From the NCBI GenBank assembly GCA_016124385.1, contig WGNU01000005.1:124001-188000 (forward strand): a stretch of DNA of 64,000 nucleotides, in the 5' to 3' direction. Below the pieces are notes generated by a model, which was not told the origin of the DNA, made no database searches, and saw only the letters and a list, made by a program, of their open reading frames with translations. Source of the DNA: Alphaproteobacteria bacterium (GTDB taxonomy: Bacteria; Pseudomonadota; Alphaproteobacteria; Micropepsales; Micropepsaceae). This document shows, piece by piece, positions 46,104-54,133 of this stretch. A program made the translations under genes and the position numbers. Each line of letters begins with the position of its first letter. Position 1 is the stretch's first letter.

Positions 46104-46640
46104 ATGCTGTTTCGTCGAATTGTGACCGGTCACGATCTCGCCGGCAAATCGATCGTGCGCAGTGACGAGGAGGTGCCCGCGACGACGCTCATCCAGGCGC
46201 CCGGCTTTGCGGCCTATGAGCTGTGGTCCGAAAAAGGTGAGCGCCGCGTACAGCACGCCTCAGGCACGCCCGGGGCGCCGCGCTTCTTTCCCGAAGAAGA
46301 CGAGGTGATCGCCCGCTTCTGCGTCTTCCCGCCCGAGGCGGCCGGCGCGCCCGATATCGATATCGCCGCGGCGGCCGCGGACACAGAGCGCCGCTATCCC
46401 GGCATGCTGTCGCATTTCGATCCCGAAGCGCCGGGAATGCACGCGACGGATTCGGTCGATTTCGGTTTCGTTATCGAGGGCGAACTCGACCTCGAGCTCG
46501 ACAGCGGCGACACGGTGCATCTGACGCGGGGATGCTGCGTCGTCCAGACCGGCACATGGCACGCTTGGCGCAACCGCTCCGGCAAGCCGGCGGTGATGGC
46601 GTTCATCCTCTTGGGCGCCAAGCGGCGCGCGGCCGGCTGA
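46104..46640 (+). CDS. Cupin-domain protein
   Basis: This 178-residue protein has a beta-barrel core with TDSVDFGFVIEGELDLELDS (cupin motif 1 region) and HLTRGCCVVQTGTWHAWRNR (motif 2, with metal-binding His). It could be a small-molecule dioxygenase, isomerase or sensor-like protein. A strong AAAGGAGGAG ribosome site precedes the ATG. It lies 91 bp before the P450 gene on the same strand and may be co-transcribed. Function cannot be assigned. Confidence 0.85.
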   Translation: MLFRRIVTGHDLAGKSIVRSDEEVPATTLIQAPGFAAYELWSEKGERRVQHASGTPGAPRFFPEEDEVIARFCVFPPEAAGAPDIDIAAAAADTERRYPGMLSHFDPEAPGMHATDSVDFGFVIEGELDLELDSGDTVHLTRGCCVVQTGTWHAWRNRSGKPAVMAFILLGAKRRAAG

Positions 46641-46731
46641 ACCCTTGCCTCGCGCGGCGGGCGCCGACTAAGGTCATGATGCAAACGACAAAAATAGGTC
46701 GCCGCCAGACGGCCGGCCGAAGGGAGACGAT

Positions 46732-48048
46732 ATGAGTTCGCAAGCCGAGGCGATGCCGACCTTTCCAGGGTACACGCGCAAAACGATCGATGATGAGATC
46801 GTCCACCCCGACCTTTACGCAACGGAAGAGATCCACGATGTCTACGCCAAGCTGCGCAAGGAAGACCCGCTCCACCTGACGCAGCCTGAAAATTTTCGCC
46901 CCTTCTGGTCGGTGCTCAAGCATGCCGACATTCAGGAGGTGGAGAAGAACCATCAGATCTTCGTCAACCGGCTGCGCACCTATCTCTCGCCCAAGCAGGG
47001 TGAGGATTGGATCCTCAAGACCACTGGCGACACGCATCTTTTCCGCACGCTCGTCGATCTCGACGATCCGATTCACATGAAGCTGCGCGCGCTGACGCAA
47101 AGCTGGTTCATGCCGCCGAATTTGAAGAAGCTGGAGGAGCGCATCGCGGGGATCGCGAAGGATCACGTCAACCGCATGGAAGATCTGGGCAGCCAGTGCG
47201 ACTTCGTGAAGGAAGTCGCGCTGTGGTATCCGCTGCGCGTGATCATGATGATCATGGGCGTGCCGCCCGAAGACGAGGCGTTCATGCTGCGCATGACGCA
47301 GGAGATCTTCGGCCCGGGCGACCCCGACGTGACGGCGACGGCAACCGCCAAGACAGATTCAGGCGCCTTCAGCGCGGAAGGTGAATCGGTCGACCTGATG
47401 CAGACCGCGCTCGCGCTCTACGATTATTTCGGCAAGGTTACCGCCGATCGCCGCAAGAACCCGCGCGATGATGTCGCGAGCGTCATCGCCAACGGCATGA
47501 TCGACGGCCAGCCGATCGGCGACCGCGAGGCGATGAGCTATTACATCATCGTTGCGACCGCTGGCCACGACACTACCAGCTCGACCGCTTCGGGCGGGCT
47601 GCTGCAGTTGATGAAGAACCCGGCCGAGATGGCGAAGCTGAAGGCGGATCTGGGGCTGCTCCCCAACGCGGTGGAAGAAATGATCCGCTGGGTGACGCCC
47701 GTGAAGCACTTCATGCGCACCGCGACCGCCGACTACACGCTCCGCGGCAAGACGATCAAGGAAGGCGACGGCCTCTGCCTCTTTTACTGGTCCGGCAATC
47801 GCGACGAGGACGTCTTCGAAGACCCTTTCAAGTTCAAAGTCGACCGTAACGTTTCACGCCACGTCGCCTTCGGTTACGGCATCCATCTGTGCCTCGGCAT
47901 GCATTTGGCGCGCATGGAGATCAAGTCGCTCTTCAACGAGCTGCTGCCGCGCCTCAAGTCGATCGAATTGGCAGGCGAGCCGAAGAACACGCGCGCCAAT
48001 TTCGTCAGTGGGCTGAAGACGCTGCCAGTGCGCTACAGCTTCGCCTGA
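46732..48048 (+). CDS. Cytochrome P450 monooxygenase
   Basis: This 438-residue soluble bacterial P450 has the haem-binding AFGYGIHLCLGMHLARME with ligand C387. The I-helix is TAGHDTTSST, with the acid/Thr pair for O2 activation, and the K-helix is EEMIRWVTP (ExxR). It would hydroxylate a lipid-like or terpenoid substrate using ferredoxin and reductase partners, which are not in the window. It follows the cupin gene. The nearest CYP family cannot be named without a search. Confidence 0.95.
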   Translation: MSSQAEAMPTFPGYTRKTIDDEIVHPDLYATEEIHDVYAKLRKEDPLHLTQPENFRPFWSVLKHADIQEVEKNHQIFVNRLRTYLSPKQGEDWILKTTGDTHLFRTLVDLDDPIHMKLRALTQSWFMPPNLKKLEERIAGIAKDHVNRMEDLGSQCDFVKEVALWYPLRVIMMIMGVPPEDEAFMLRMTQEIFGPGDPDVTATATAKTDSGAFSAEGESVDLMQTALALYDYFGKVTADRRKNPRDDVASVIANGMIDGQPIGDREAMSYYIIVATAGHDTTSSTASGGLLQLMKNPAEMAKLKADLGLLPNAVEEMIRWVTPVKHFMRTATADYTLRGKTIKEGDGLCLFYWSGNRDEDVFEDPFKFKVDRNVSRHVAFGYGIHLCLGMHLARMEIKSLFNELLPRLKSIELAGEPKNTRANFVSGLKTLPVRYSFA

Positions 48049-48052
48049 GGCG

Positions 48053-48670
48053 TTAGACCGCCGCCTGGTAGGGCGGGGCGGGGTCGTACTCCATGCCCTT
48101 CTGCACCAGGCGCGCGGTGTCCGGGTCGAAAAGCTGCCCGACCAGCCACAGCGCCATGTCGATGCCGGCCGAAACGCCCGCGGCCGTCACGACATTGCCG
48201 TCGCGGACATAGCGCACATCGTCGCGCACGGCCTTGGCCTCGTTCCGCTCGCGCAATTGTGGGATGTACGCCCAATGGGTCGTAACGATTTTGCCGCGCG
48301 CGGGCCCGGCGGCCGTGAGCAGCATCGCGCCGGTGCACACGCTCGTCACCCACTCGCAGCCGCCCGCGACCTTGTCGATGAAGGCGAGATGCGCCGCGTC
48401 GTCGGCGAGCCGGCGCGTCCCTTGGCCGCCCGGCACCAGCAGCACGTCGATCTTGGGCGCCGTCGCGAAGGAGTGATCGGCGATCACCTTGAGGCCCTTC
48501 GCGCAGTGCGTGGTGCCGCCCTTCGCGCTCACCGTGAAGACGGAAAGCTTGGGCTGCGAGGATTGCGTGAAATCGATGATGGCGTTGACCATCGTGAAGA
48601 CCTCCCAGGGTCCCACGAAGTCGAGCTCCTCCGCGTCGTCGAAAATCAGTATGCCGATCGATTTGGTCAT
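48053..48670 (-). CDS. DJ-1/PfpI-family enzyme, isonitrile-hydratase-like
   Basis: This 205-residue DJ-1-superfamily protein has FDDAEELDFVGPWEVF, which contains the conserved acid, the VPGGQGTR loop, and the nucleophile elbow SVCTGAMLL with its Cys. Isonitrile hydratases (InhA) and related hydratases have this pattern. Its ATG overlaps the stop of the upstream GlxA-type regulator (48667-48670), so enzyme and regulator are co-translated. Convergent with P450, 4 bp apart. Confidence 0.88.
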   Translation of the reverse strand: MTKSIGILIFDDAEELDFVGPWEVFTMVNAIIDFTQSSQPKLSVFTVSAKGGTTHCAKGLKVIADHSFATAPKIDVLLVPGGQGTRRLADDAAHLAFIDKVAGGCEWVTSVCTGAMLLTAAGPARGKIVTTHWAYIPQLRERNEAKAVRDDVRYVRDGNVVTAAGVSAGIDMALWLVGQLFDPDTARLVQKGMEYDPAPPYQAAV

Positions 48671-49677
48671 GATGAAAGCGCCTCCTGGGCGGTGGTGAAC
48701 CGGTCGCGATAGGCGCCGGGGCTGATCTTCAGGGATTTCTGGAACGCGCGGCGCATCGCCTCGGCGGTGCCATAGCCGCAGCGCCCGGCGACCTGATCGA
48801 CCGAAATCGATTGCGCGCTCAGTTGCGCGCGCGCAGCTTCGAGCCTCAGCGCGGCGACATATTTGGCGGGCGTCTCGCCGATCTCGGCCTTGAAGTGGCG
48901 AACGAAGCTGCGCTCGGAGAGCCGTGCGCGGGCGGCGAGCGCCGGTACGCTCAAATCGTCCGTCAGATGCTCGCCCATCCAGGCGAGGAGATCGGCGAAG
49001 CGCGAGCCGCGCCGTCCCGCCGCATCGAGCCGCGCGCTGAACTGCGACTGGCCGCCCGGCCGGATCATGTACATCACGTGCCAGCGCGCGATCGTCAGCG
49101 CCGCCTCATCGCCCTGATCGGCGGCGATGAGCGCGAGCGTCAAATCCATGCCGGCCGTGACGCCCGCCGAGGACCAGAATTTCCCGTCGCGCACGAAGAT
49201 CGCGTCGCGGTCGATCGCGGCGCCCGGCGCCGCGTCTTGCAGCGCATCGATCGAGGCCCAATGCGTCGTCGCGCGCCGTCCTTTGAGCGCGCCGATCTCG
49301 GCGAGGAGGAACGCGCCCGTGCAGATCGAAACGACGCGCCGCGCAATCCGCGCGCCGTGCTTGAGGGCCGCGATCAGCGCCGTGTCGTGCCGCGCGACGC
49401 GCGAACCCTGGCCGCCCGCGATGATGAGCGTGTCGAGATCGCCTTTGCCGAGCGCGAGGAGCTCGCGATAGGGCCCGTCCGCGACGAGCGAAAGCCCGCA
49501 GGTCGTGCGCACCGGGCCAGGTTTCTCGGCGAGCAGCCGCAGGCGATAGGCGGGCGGAGCGTCGGGCCGAAGATCGTTGACGGCCGAGAGGAGCTGCATC
49601 GGCCCGGCGACGTCGAGGATCTGCGCGTCCTGAAAGGAGAGCATGACGACGGAGCGGGTGGCAGGTCGGCGCAGCAT
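48667..49677 (-). CDS. GlxA-family regulator: DJ-1 domain plus AraC HTH
   Basis: This regulator of 336 residues has an N-terminal DJ-1/PfpI domain (IIAGGQGSRVA, SICTGAFLLAE with the elbow Cys) and a C-terminal AraC-type double HTH (LSERSFVRHFKAEIGETPAKY, then QVAGRCGYGTAEAMRRAFQ). The DJ-1 domain probably senses a small ligand. Its partner gene encodes a stand-alone DJ-1 enzyme of the same fold, translationally coupled. It probably activates that enzyme gene, and possibly neighbouring genes. Confidence 0.92.
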   Translation of the reverse strand: MLRRPATRSVVMLSFQDAQILDVAGPMQLLSAVNDLRPDAPPAYRLRLLAEKPGPVRTTCGLSLVADGPYRELLALGKGDLDTLIIAGGQGSRVARHDTALIAALKHGARIARRVVSICTGAFLLAEIGALKGRRATTHWASIDALQDAAPGAAIDRDAIFVRDGKFWSSAGVTAGMDLTLALIAADQGDEAALTIARWHVMYMIRPGGQSQFSARLDAAGRRGSRFADLLAWMGEHLTDDLSVPALAARARLSERSFVRHFKAEIGETPAKYVAALRLEAARAQLSAQSISVDQVAGRCGYGTAEAMRRAFQKSLKISPGAYRDRFTTAQEALSS

Positions 49678-49730
49678 GGGGGAAGCCTATGCCGGTCCCG
49701 CCTTGGCGGAAACGACAAAGAACCAACGTT

Positions 49731-50360
49731 TTACGCCAATCGTCCCCGCGCCGCGCCCCGCCCGGCGGCAAGGCGGATGACCGGCAGCGTGAGCGCAACG
49801 GCCAGCAGCACCCAATATTCGGCCATTTCGGGCGCGCGCTGGATGCGCCCAAAATAGGTGAAGGCGAAGATGAACCAGAGATAGTGGAGCCCGAGGACGT
49901 GGAGCCGCTGCCAGGCGCGCTCGCCGAGCCTCTGCCGCCCGGAATCGTTGGCGGTGAGCACCATGGCGGCGAGCACGACGAAACCCAATCCGCCGAAGAG
50001 CGCGGTGAGGGGCGAGGGTGGTGTCTCCGAGACGATGAGATAGGTGACGAGCGCGCCCAGATGGACGAAATGCGCGGTGGCGAACTGAAGCCCGAGCCCG
50101 CGCCGCGCGGCGAGGATCCGGGGCCCAAGGGCCGCGCCCAGCGCTGTTGCGATCGGCCGCGCGAGATAGACGAGGATGAAGAGGAGAAAGCTCGCCCGCG
50201 CGGTATAGCGCGCGGCCATCTGCCAGCCCCAGTTTTCCGTGCCGTGCGCGAGGAGCGACCCGCCCGCGACCGCAAACCCGATCGCGGAGCCGAGGAAGGC
50301 GAAGAAGGCCGCTCCAACGGCGGCGGGACGGGGCGAAGCGAGATCGCTGCGGACCCACAT
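49731..50360 (-). CDS. Ferric-reductase-like transmembrane protein
   Basis: This 209-residue protein has six or so membrane helices. Histidines in TAHFVHLGAL and LHVLGLHYLWF lie on helices in the spacing of haem-b-binding ferric reductase-like (YedZ/MsrQ-type) domains. It would move electrons across the inner membrane; there is no FAD/NAD domain in the chain. The ATG at 50360 has an AGCAGG site. It is divergent from the TetR gene across a nested inverted repeat, so it is probably that regulator's target. Confidence 0.8.
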   Translation of the reverse strand: MWVRSDLASPRPAAVGAAFFAFLGSAIGFAVAGGSLLAHGTENWGWQMAARYTARASFLLFILVYLARPIATALGAALGPRILAARRGLGLQFATAHFVHLGALVTYLIVSETPPSPLTALFGGLGFVVLAAMVLTANDSGRQRLGERAWQRLHVLGLHYLWFIFAFTYFGRIQRAPEMAEYWVLLAVALTLPVIRLAAGRGAARGRLA

Positions 50361-50376
50361 GATCGAACCTGCTAGA

Positions 50377-50430
50377 GCTTTCTCATTCAAACGGAATGAA
50401 TTGTCATACAGTCTGTACGAATGAGAAAGC
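50377..50430. promoter_or_regulatory. Nested inverted repeats in the ferric-reductase-like/TetR promoter
   Basis: GCTTTCTCATTC (50377-50388) is repeated as its exact reverse complement at 50419-50430, a 12-bp arm pair 30 bp apart, and the right arm overlaps the TetR ATG (50421). Inside lie another GAATG (50395-50399) and a perfect TACAG-T-CTGTA dyad (50407-50417). Several TetR dimers could bind and silence both divergent promoters. Confidence 0.65.
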
Positions 50431-51098
50431 AGAAAGTAACACCCGCTGTCAAGGCAGCGGCGAAGAAGGCGGCCGCCGGCCGGCGCACGAACGCGGAACT
50501 GACGGCTAAGACGCGCACGCGGCTGCTCGCGGCCGCGCGCGGCCTGTTCATAGAAGTCGGCTTCAAGGATGCGGCGGGCGAGGAGGTGGTGGCGCGCGCC
50601 GGCCTCACGCGCGGCGCGCTCTACTATCAGTTCGGCGACATGAAGGGGCTCTTCCGCGCGGTGCTGCTGGAGCTTCTGGGCGAGCTCGCGGTCTGGCTCG
50701 ACCGCGAGACGATGCGCCGCGCGCCGGCGGGCGAGGGCACGGCGCACAGCGTCGCGGAACTCAGCATCGGTGTCGATCTCCTGCTCGAGGCCTTCGCACG
50801 GAAGGACGTCGCAGACCTCCTGCTCCGCGACGCGCCGGTCGTGCTGGGCGCGCCCGCCTGGGAGGCGCTGCTGCGCGAGGCGGGGTTGATCGCGCTCCTC
50901 GAACACGCGCTCGGCCATTGGGCGGAGGCAGGGTTGATCGAGCCCGCGCGCATCGCACCGCTTGCGCGAATTCTTTTCGGCGCGACGACGCAGGCCGGCC
51001 TCGCCATCGCGGCCGCCTCCAACCGCAAGGCGGAATCGGCCGCGATGCGCGCCGCGATGGCGCAATTGATCGACGGGCTGAAGCGCAGCGCGCCCTAG
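50421..51098 (+). CDS. TetR/AcrR-family transcriptional regulator
   Basis: This 225-residue regulator has an N-terminal Lys/Arg/Ala-rich extension and a TetR HTH (LLAAARGLFIEVGFKDAAGEEVV, split by a helix, then GLTRGALYYQFGDMKGLFRAV). The C-terminal region is helical and Leu-rich. The ATG at 50421 falls inside the right arm of a 12-bp inverted repeat, so a bound regulator would also cover its own start. It is divergent from the ferric-reductase-like gene and convergent with the MaoC hydratase gene (4-bp overlap). Confidence 0.9.
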   Translation: MRKQKVTPAVKAAAKKAAAGRRTNAELTAKTRTRLLAAARGLFIEVGFKDAAGEEVVARAGLTRGALYYQFGDMKGLFRAVLLELLGELAVWLDRETMRRAPAGEGTAHSVAELSIGVDLLLEAFARKDVADLLLRDAPVVLGAPAWEALLREAGLIALLEHALGHWAEAGLIEPARIAPLARILFGATTQAGLAIAAASNRKAESAAMRAAMAQLIDGLKRSAP

Positions 51099-51949
51099 GC
51101 CGCGAGCGTGCACTTCCCGTTGTTGAGCACGGTCACGTCGCGTTCCTTCAGCCGCGCGCGGAACGAAACGGTGTTTCCGTCCTTCCAGGCATCCACGAGG
51201 ATCGTCTCGCCGGGAAAGACCGGCGCGGAGAAGCGCACGTCGAAACTCGTGATCTTCGTGTGGTCGTAGTTGCACACGTCGCGCAGGATCGCCCGGCACG
51301 CGGTGCCATAGGTACAAAGGCCGTGGATGATCGGCCGCGGAAAGCCGGCGGCTTGCGCGAATTTCGGATCGCGGTGCAGCGGATTGCGGTCGCCCGAAAG
51401 CGCATAGAGGAACGCCTGGTCAGGCCGCGTGTCGGCCTCGAGCGTCATGTCCGGCGCGCGCGAGGGCAGCGCGTGCGGCTCGGGCGCGCCCTGCGACGGG
51501 CCGCCGAACCCGCCATCGCCGCGCGCGAAGATCGTCGAGCCCAGCGTGCAGAGCTTCTCGCCCGTGGCTTTGTCGGTGATGACGGTCTCGGTGAGGATGA
51601 GCGCGCCCTTGCCCGCGCCCTTGTCATAGGCGCCGACGACGCGCCCGTCCGCGCTGATCGTCGCCGCTGCCGGCAGCGGCTTGTGCAGCGTCAGCCGCTG
51701 CTCGCCGTGCACGACCATCAGATAATTGATGCCCGCGTTCGCGAGCGTGCGCTGGCCCCACGCGATGACGGTCGCCATCGTCGGCACCGTCTTGAGGTTG
51801 CTCTCATAGGTGTAGGAAAGCTCGGCCTCGTTCATCGGATCGCGCATGAAACCAACGCCCAGCGCATAGAGCATCGTCTCGCGATCGCCATAGGAAAAGA
51901 CGTCGCCCTTCGATTCGAGCTTCATGATCTCGTCGTAGATGATCGCCAT
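51095..51949 (-). CDS. Enoyl-CoA hydratase 2 / MaoC-family dehydratase
   Basis: This 284-residue double-hotdog hydratase of the peroxisomal multifunctional-enzyme type 2 kind has the hydratase 2 motif YALSGDRNPLHRDPKFAQA, with catalytic Asp and His, and PIIHGLCTYG. It adds water to 2-enoyl-CoA to give the (R)-3-hydroxyacyl-CoA. A GGGAGG ribosome site precedes the ATG. It is divergent from the dienoyl-CoA isomerase gene, which supports a joint role in unsaturated fatty acid oxidation. Confidence 0.92.
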   Translation of the reverse strand: MAIIYDEIMKLESKGDVFSYGDRETMLYALGVGFMRDPMNEAELSYTYESNLKTVPTMATVIAWGQRTLANAGINYLMVVHGEQRLTLHKPLPAAATISADGRVVGAYDKGAGKGALILTETVITDKATGEKLCTLGSTIFARGDGGFGGPSQGAPEPHALPSRAPDMTLEADTRPDQAFLYALSGDRNPLHRDPKFAQAAGFPRPIIHGLCTYGTACRAILRDVCNYDHTKITSFDVRFSAPVFPGETILVDAWKDGNTVSFRARLKERDVTVLNNGKCTLAA

Positions 51950-52116
51950 GGGAGCCTCCCGCTTTCAGATATGTTCTGGGCCGAAGTAAACGTCGCTCGA
52001 GGGGACAGGGCAAGAGAGGGCGTGGCGGGGCCCTGCCGTAGGGTCAAGCCCGATCCTCGCCGGATGTCGCGTGGCCGTGCTAGGCTACGCCCCAGGAAAT
52101 ATCGCGGAATGCTGAC

Positions 52117-52131
52117 GGGAGAGCGCGCATT
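52117..52131 (+). promoter_or_regulatory. Ribosome binding site and apparent ATT start codon
   Basis: GGGAGAG (52117-52123), then GCGC-type spacing to ATT (52129-52131). This decides the start of the dienoyl-CoA isomerase: the first ATG, 17 codons later, has no ribosome site and would remove the first beta-strand of the crotonase fold. Confidence 0.55.
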
Positions 52132-52974
52132 TACGAAACGTTCAATGTCGAGATCAAGGACAAGGTCGCCCATCTGCAGATGAAGCGGCCGGAGGCGTTC
52201 AACACGATGACGCCGGCCTTCTGGCGCGAGCTGCCGGAAATCGTGCGCGACATCGACGCGAACGCGAAGGCACGCGCGATCGTGATCTCCTCCACCGGCA
52301 AGCACTTCTCAGCCGGCATGGATCTCGCAGTCTTCGGCGGCGGTAACGGCGCGACGACGCGCGAGGCCGAACGCGGCCGCGCAGGCGCCGCGCTTCGCCG
52401 CGCGGTCTTGGAGATCCAGAAATCGTTCAACTGCCTCGATCAGGCACAGATGCCGGTCATCATGGCGATCCAGGGCGGCTGCATCGGCGGCGCGGTCGAC
52501 ATGGCGAGCGCGTGCGACATCCGCTACGCGACGCGCGACGCATTCTTCGTCATCCAGGAGATCAACATTGGCATGACGGCCGATGTCGGCACGTTCCCGC
52601 GCCTGTGCCATCTGATCCCGCAGGGCTGGGTGCGCGAGCTCGCCTATACCGGCCGCCGCCTGCCCGCGCAGAAGGCGCTCGAGATCGGCCTCGTGAACGA
52701 GCTCTTCGACAGTCATGAGGATGTCGTCGCCCACGCGCTCGGCACCGCGCGCGAGATCGCGAAGAAATCGCCGCTCGCCGTCACCGGCTCGAAGCAGATG
52801 ATCAACTACGCGCGCGACCACTCGATCGCCGATGCGCTCGACTACATCGCGATGTGGCAGGCCGGCATGTACAACCCGCGCGTCGACATGGCCGAGAGCT
52901 TCAAGGCGAAGACCGAGAAGCGCGATCCGCAGTTCGACGATCTGCTGCCCGACCGCCGCGTCCCGGGCGGCTGA
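52129..52974 (+). CDS. Delta(3,5)-Delta(2,4)-dienoyl-CoA isomerase-like crotonase, ATT start
   Basis: This crotonase of about 281 residues resembles ECH1. ACDIRYATRDAFFVIQEINI and GMTADVGTFPRL carry E144 and D152, and D124 lies in GGAVDMAS. The spacing of the three acids (20 and 8) equals that of the rat ECH1 triad D176/E196/D204. The reading frame continues upstream of the first ATG (52180) with family-like residues YETFNVEIKDKVAHLQ, and no ATG, GTG or TTG occurs before the stop at 52081. An ATT at 52129 lies 6-7 bases after GGGAGAG and is the best start. A C-terminal neighbour is an acyltransferase. Confidence 0.85.
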   Translation: MYETFNVEIKDKVAHLQMKRPEAFNTMTPAFWRELPEIVRDIDANAKARAIVISSTGKHFSAGMDLAVFGGGNGATTREAERGRAGAALRRAVLEIQKSFNCLDQAQMPVIMAIQGGCIGGAVDMASACDIRYATRDAFFVIQEINIGMTADVGTFPRLCHLIPQGWVRELAYTGRRLPAQKALEIGLVNELFDSHEDVVAHALGTAREIAKKSPLAVTGSKQMINYARDHSIADALDYIAMWQAGMYNPRVDMAESFKAKTEKRDPQFDDLLPDRRVPGG

Positions 52975-52993
52975 GCGCCGGCGCGATTGCGGC

Positions 52994-54133
52994 GTGGGGG
53001 ATAAGGCGGACACGCGGGCCGCGCTGAACGGCGTGCGCGGCCTCGGCGCGGTGATGATCGTGCTCTATCACATGTGGCCGAGCTTCGCCTACGCGCCACT
53101 GCTGAGCCTCACCGCGCCGGCCTTCGTGAAGACGTATCTTTGGCTCGACCTCTTCTTCATGCTGAGCGGCTTCGCGCTCGCCAAGGCCTATGCGCCGGCC
53201 TTTCGGGGCGGCATCGCGCGGGACGACCTCGCCGCCTATGCCGCGCGGCGGGCCTGGCGGCTTCTGCCGCTCCATTGGCTGACGCTCGGCGCCGCGATCG
53301 CGCTTGAAGGCGCCTTGTGGCTGGGTGTCTCCCTCGGTGTCTTCGAGTTGCGGTTCGAGCCCTTCGAGCGGCCGGGCGCGACGCTTGAGACGATCCCGAC
53401 GACGTTTCTGCTGCTCCAATCCTGGGGGTTGCACGACAAGCTCACCTGGAACATCCCCGCCTGGTATGTGAGCGCGCTCGTCTTGCCGATCGCGCTGGCG
53501 CCGGCGCTCATCCGCATCGCCGCGACCCGCAATCGCGCATGGATCCTTGGCGCGCTCGCGTTGGCCGGGATGCTGGCGCTCCACATCGTCTATGGCGAAA
53601 AGCTCCTGCCATCGCCGCATGATCTGGCGCCGTTCCGCGCGCTCCTCGAGGCATCGTTCGGCGTCGCCCTCGGGCTCATCATCACCGAATCAAGAAGGGA
53701 CCGCAGCGCCGTACAGATCGCACTCCTCGTCTCCGTCTTCATCCTGATGATCGCCCGCGCGCCAGACGCGCTGACGGTCGCCGCGCTCGCCGGTCTTCTG
53801 ATCGCCATCGCCGGCTTTGAGGGCACCCTCTCGCGATGGCTGACGGAACGGCCGATGCAATGGCTGGGCGAGCGCGCCTTCGCGATCTTCATGACGCATT
53901 GGCTCGTGCTCTTCGCCTTCCAGGTGATCGGCGAGATCAACCCGCCGCTGATCGGGCTCCTCTACCGCACCGAGGCGCTGGATCTGCACCTCGCCGCGCG
54001 CTTCGCGGTGGTGCTCATCGTCGCCGATTGGGTCTATCGCTGGATCGAGCGGCCGCTCGCCGCGCGCCGCGCCGCGGTCACACGCCCGGAATCGCGCGCG
54101 CGAGAGCGGGAGGAAGGCCTTGGGACTGGATGA
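52994..54133 (+). CDS. Acyltransferase-3 family membrane protein (OafA/YrhL type)
   Basis: This protein of about 379 residues has ten or so membrane helices. The N-terminal LNGVRGLGAVMIVLYHMW contains the R and H of the acyltransferase-3 active site (RGxAxxxVxxxH). The LDLFFMLSGFALAKAY motif follows, then HWLTLGAAI and C-terminal FAIFMTHWLVLF and YRWIERPLAAR. Such proteins O-acylate surface sugars or lipids. The GTG start at 52994 has no clear ribosome site. The 3' end overlaps the convergent patatin gene by 56 bp. Confidence 0.87.
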   Translation: MGDKADTRAALNGVRGLGAVMIVLYHMWPSFAYAPLLSLTAPAFVKTYLWLDLFFMLSGFALAKAYAPAFRGGIARDDLAAYAARRAWRLLPLHWLTLGAAIALEGALWLGVSLGVFELRFEPFERPGATLETIPTTFLLLQSWGLHDKLTWNIPAWYVSALVLPIALAPALIRIAATRNRAWILGALALAGMLALHIVYGEKLLPSPHDLAPFRALLEASFGVALGLIITESRRDRSAVQIALLVSVFILMIARAPDALTVAALAGLLIAIAGFEGTLSRWLTERPMQWLGERAFAIFMTHWLVLFAFQVIGEINPPLIGLLYRTEALDLHLAARFAVVLIVADWVYRWIERPLAARRAAVTRPESRAREREEGLGTG

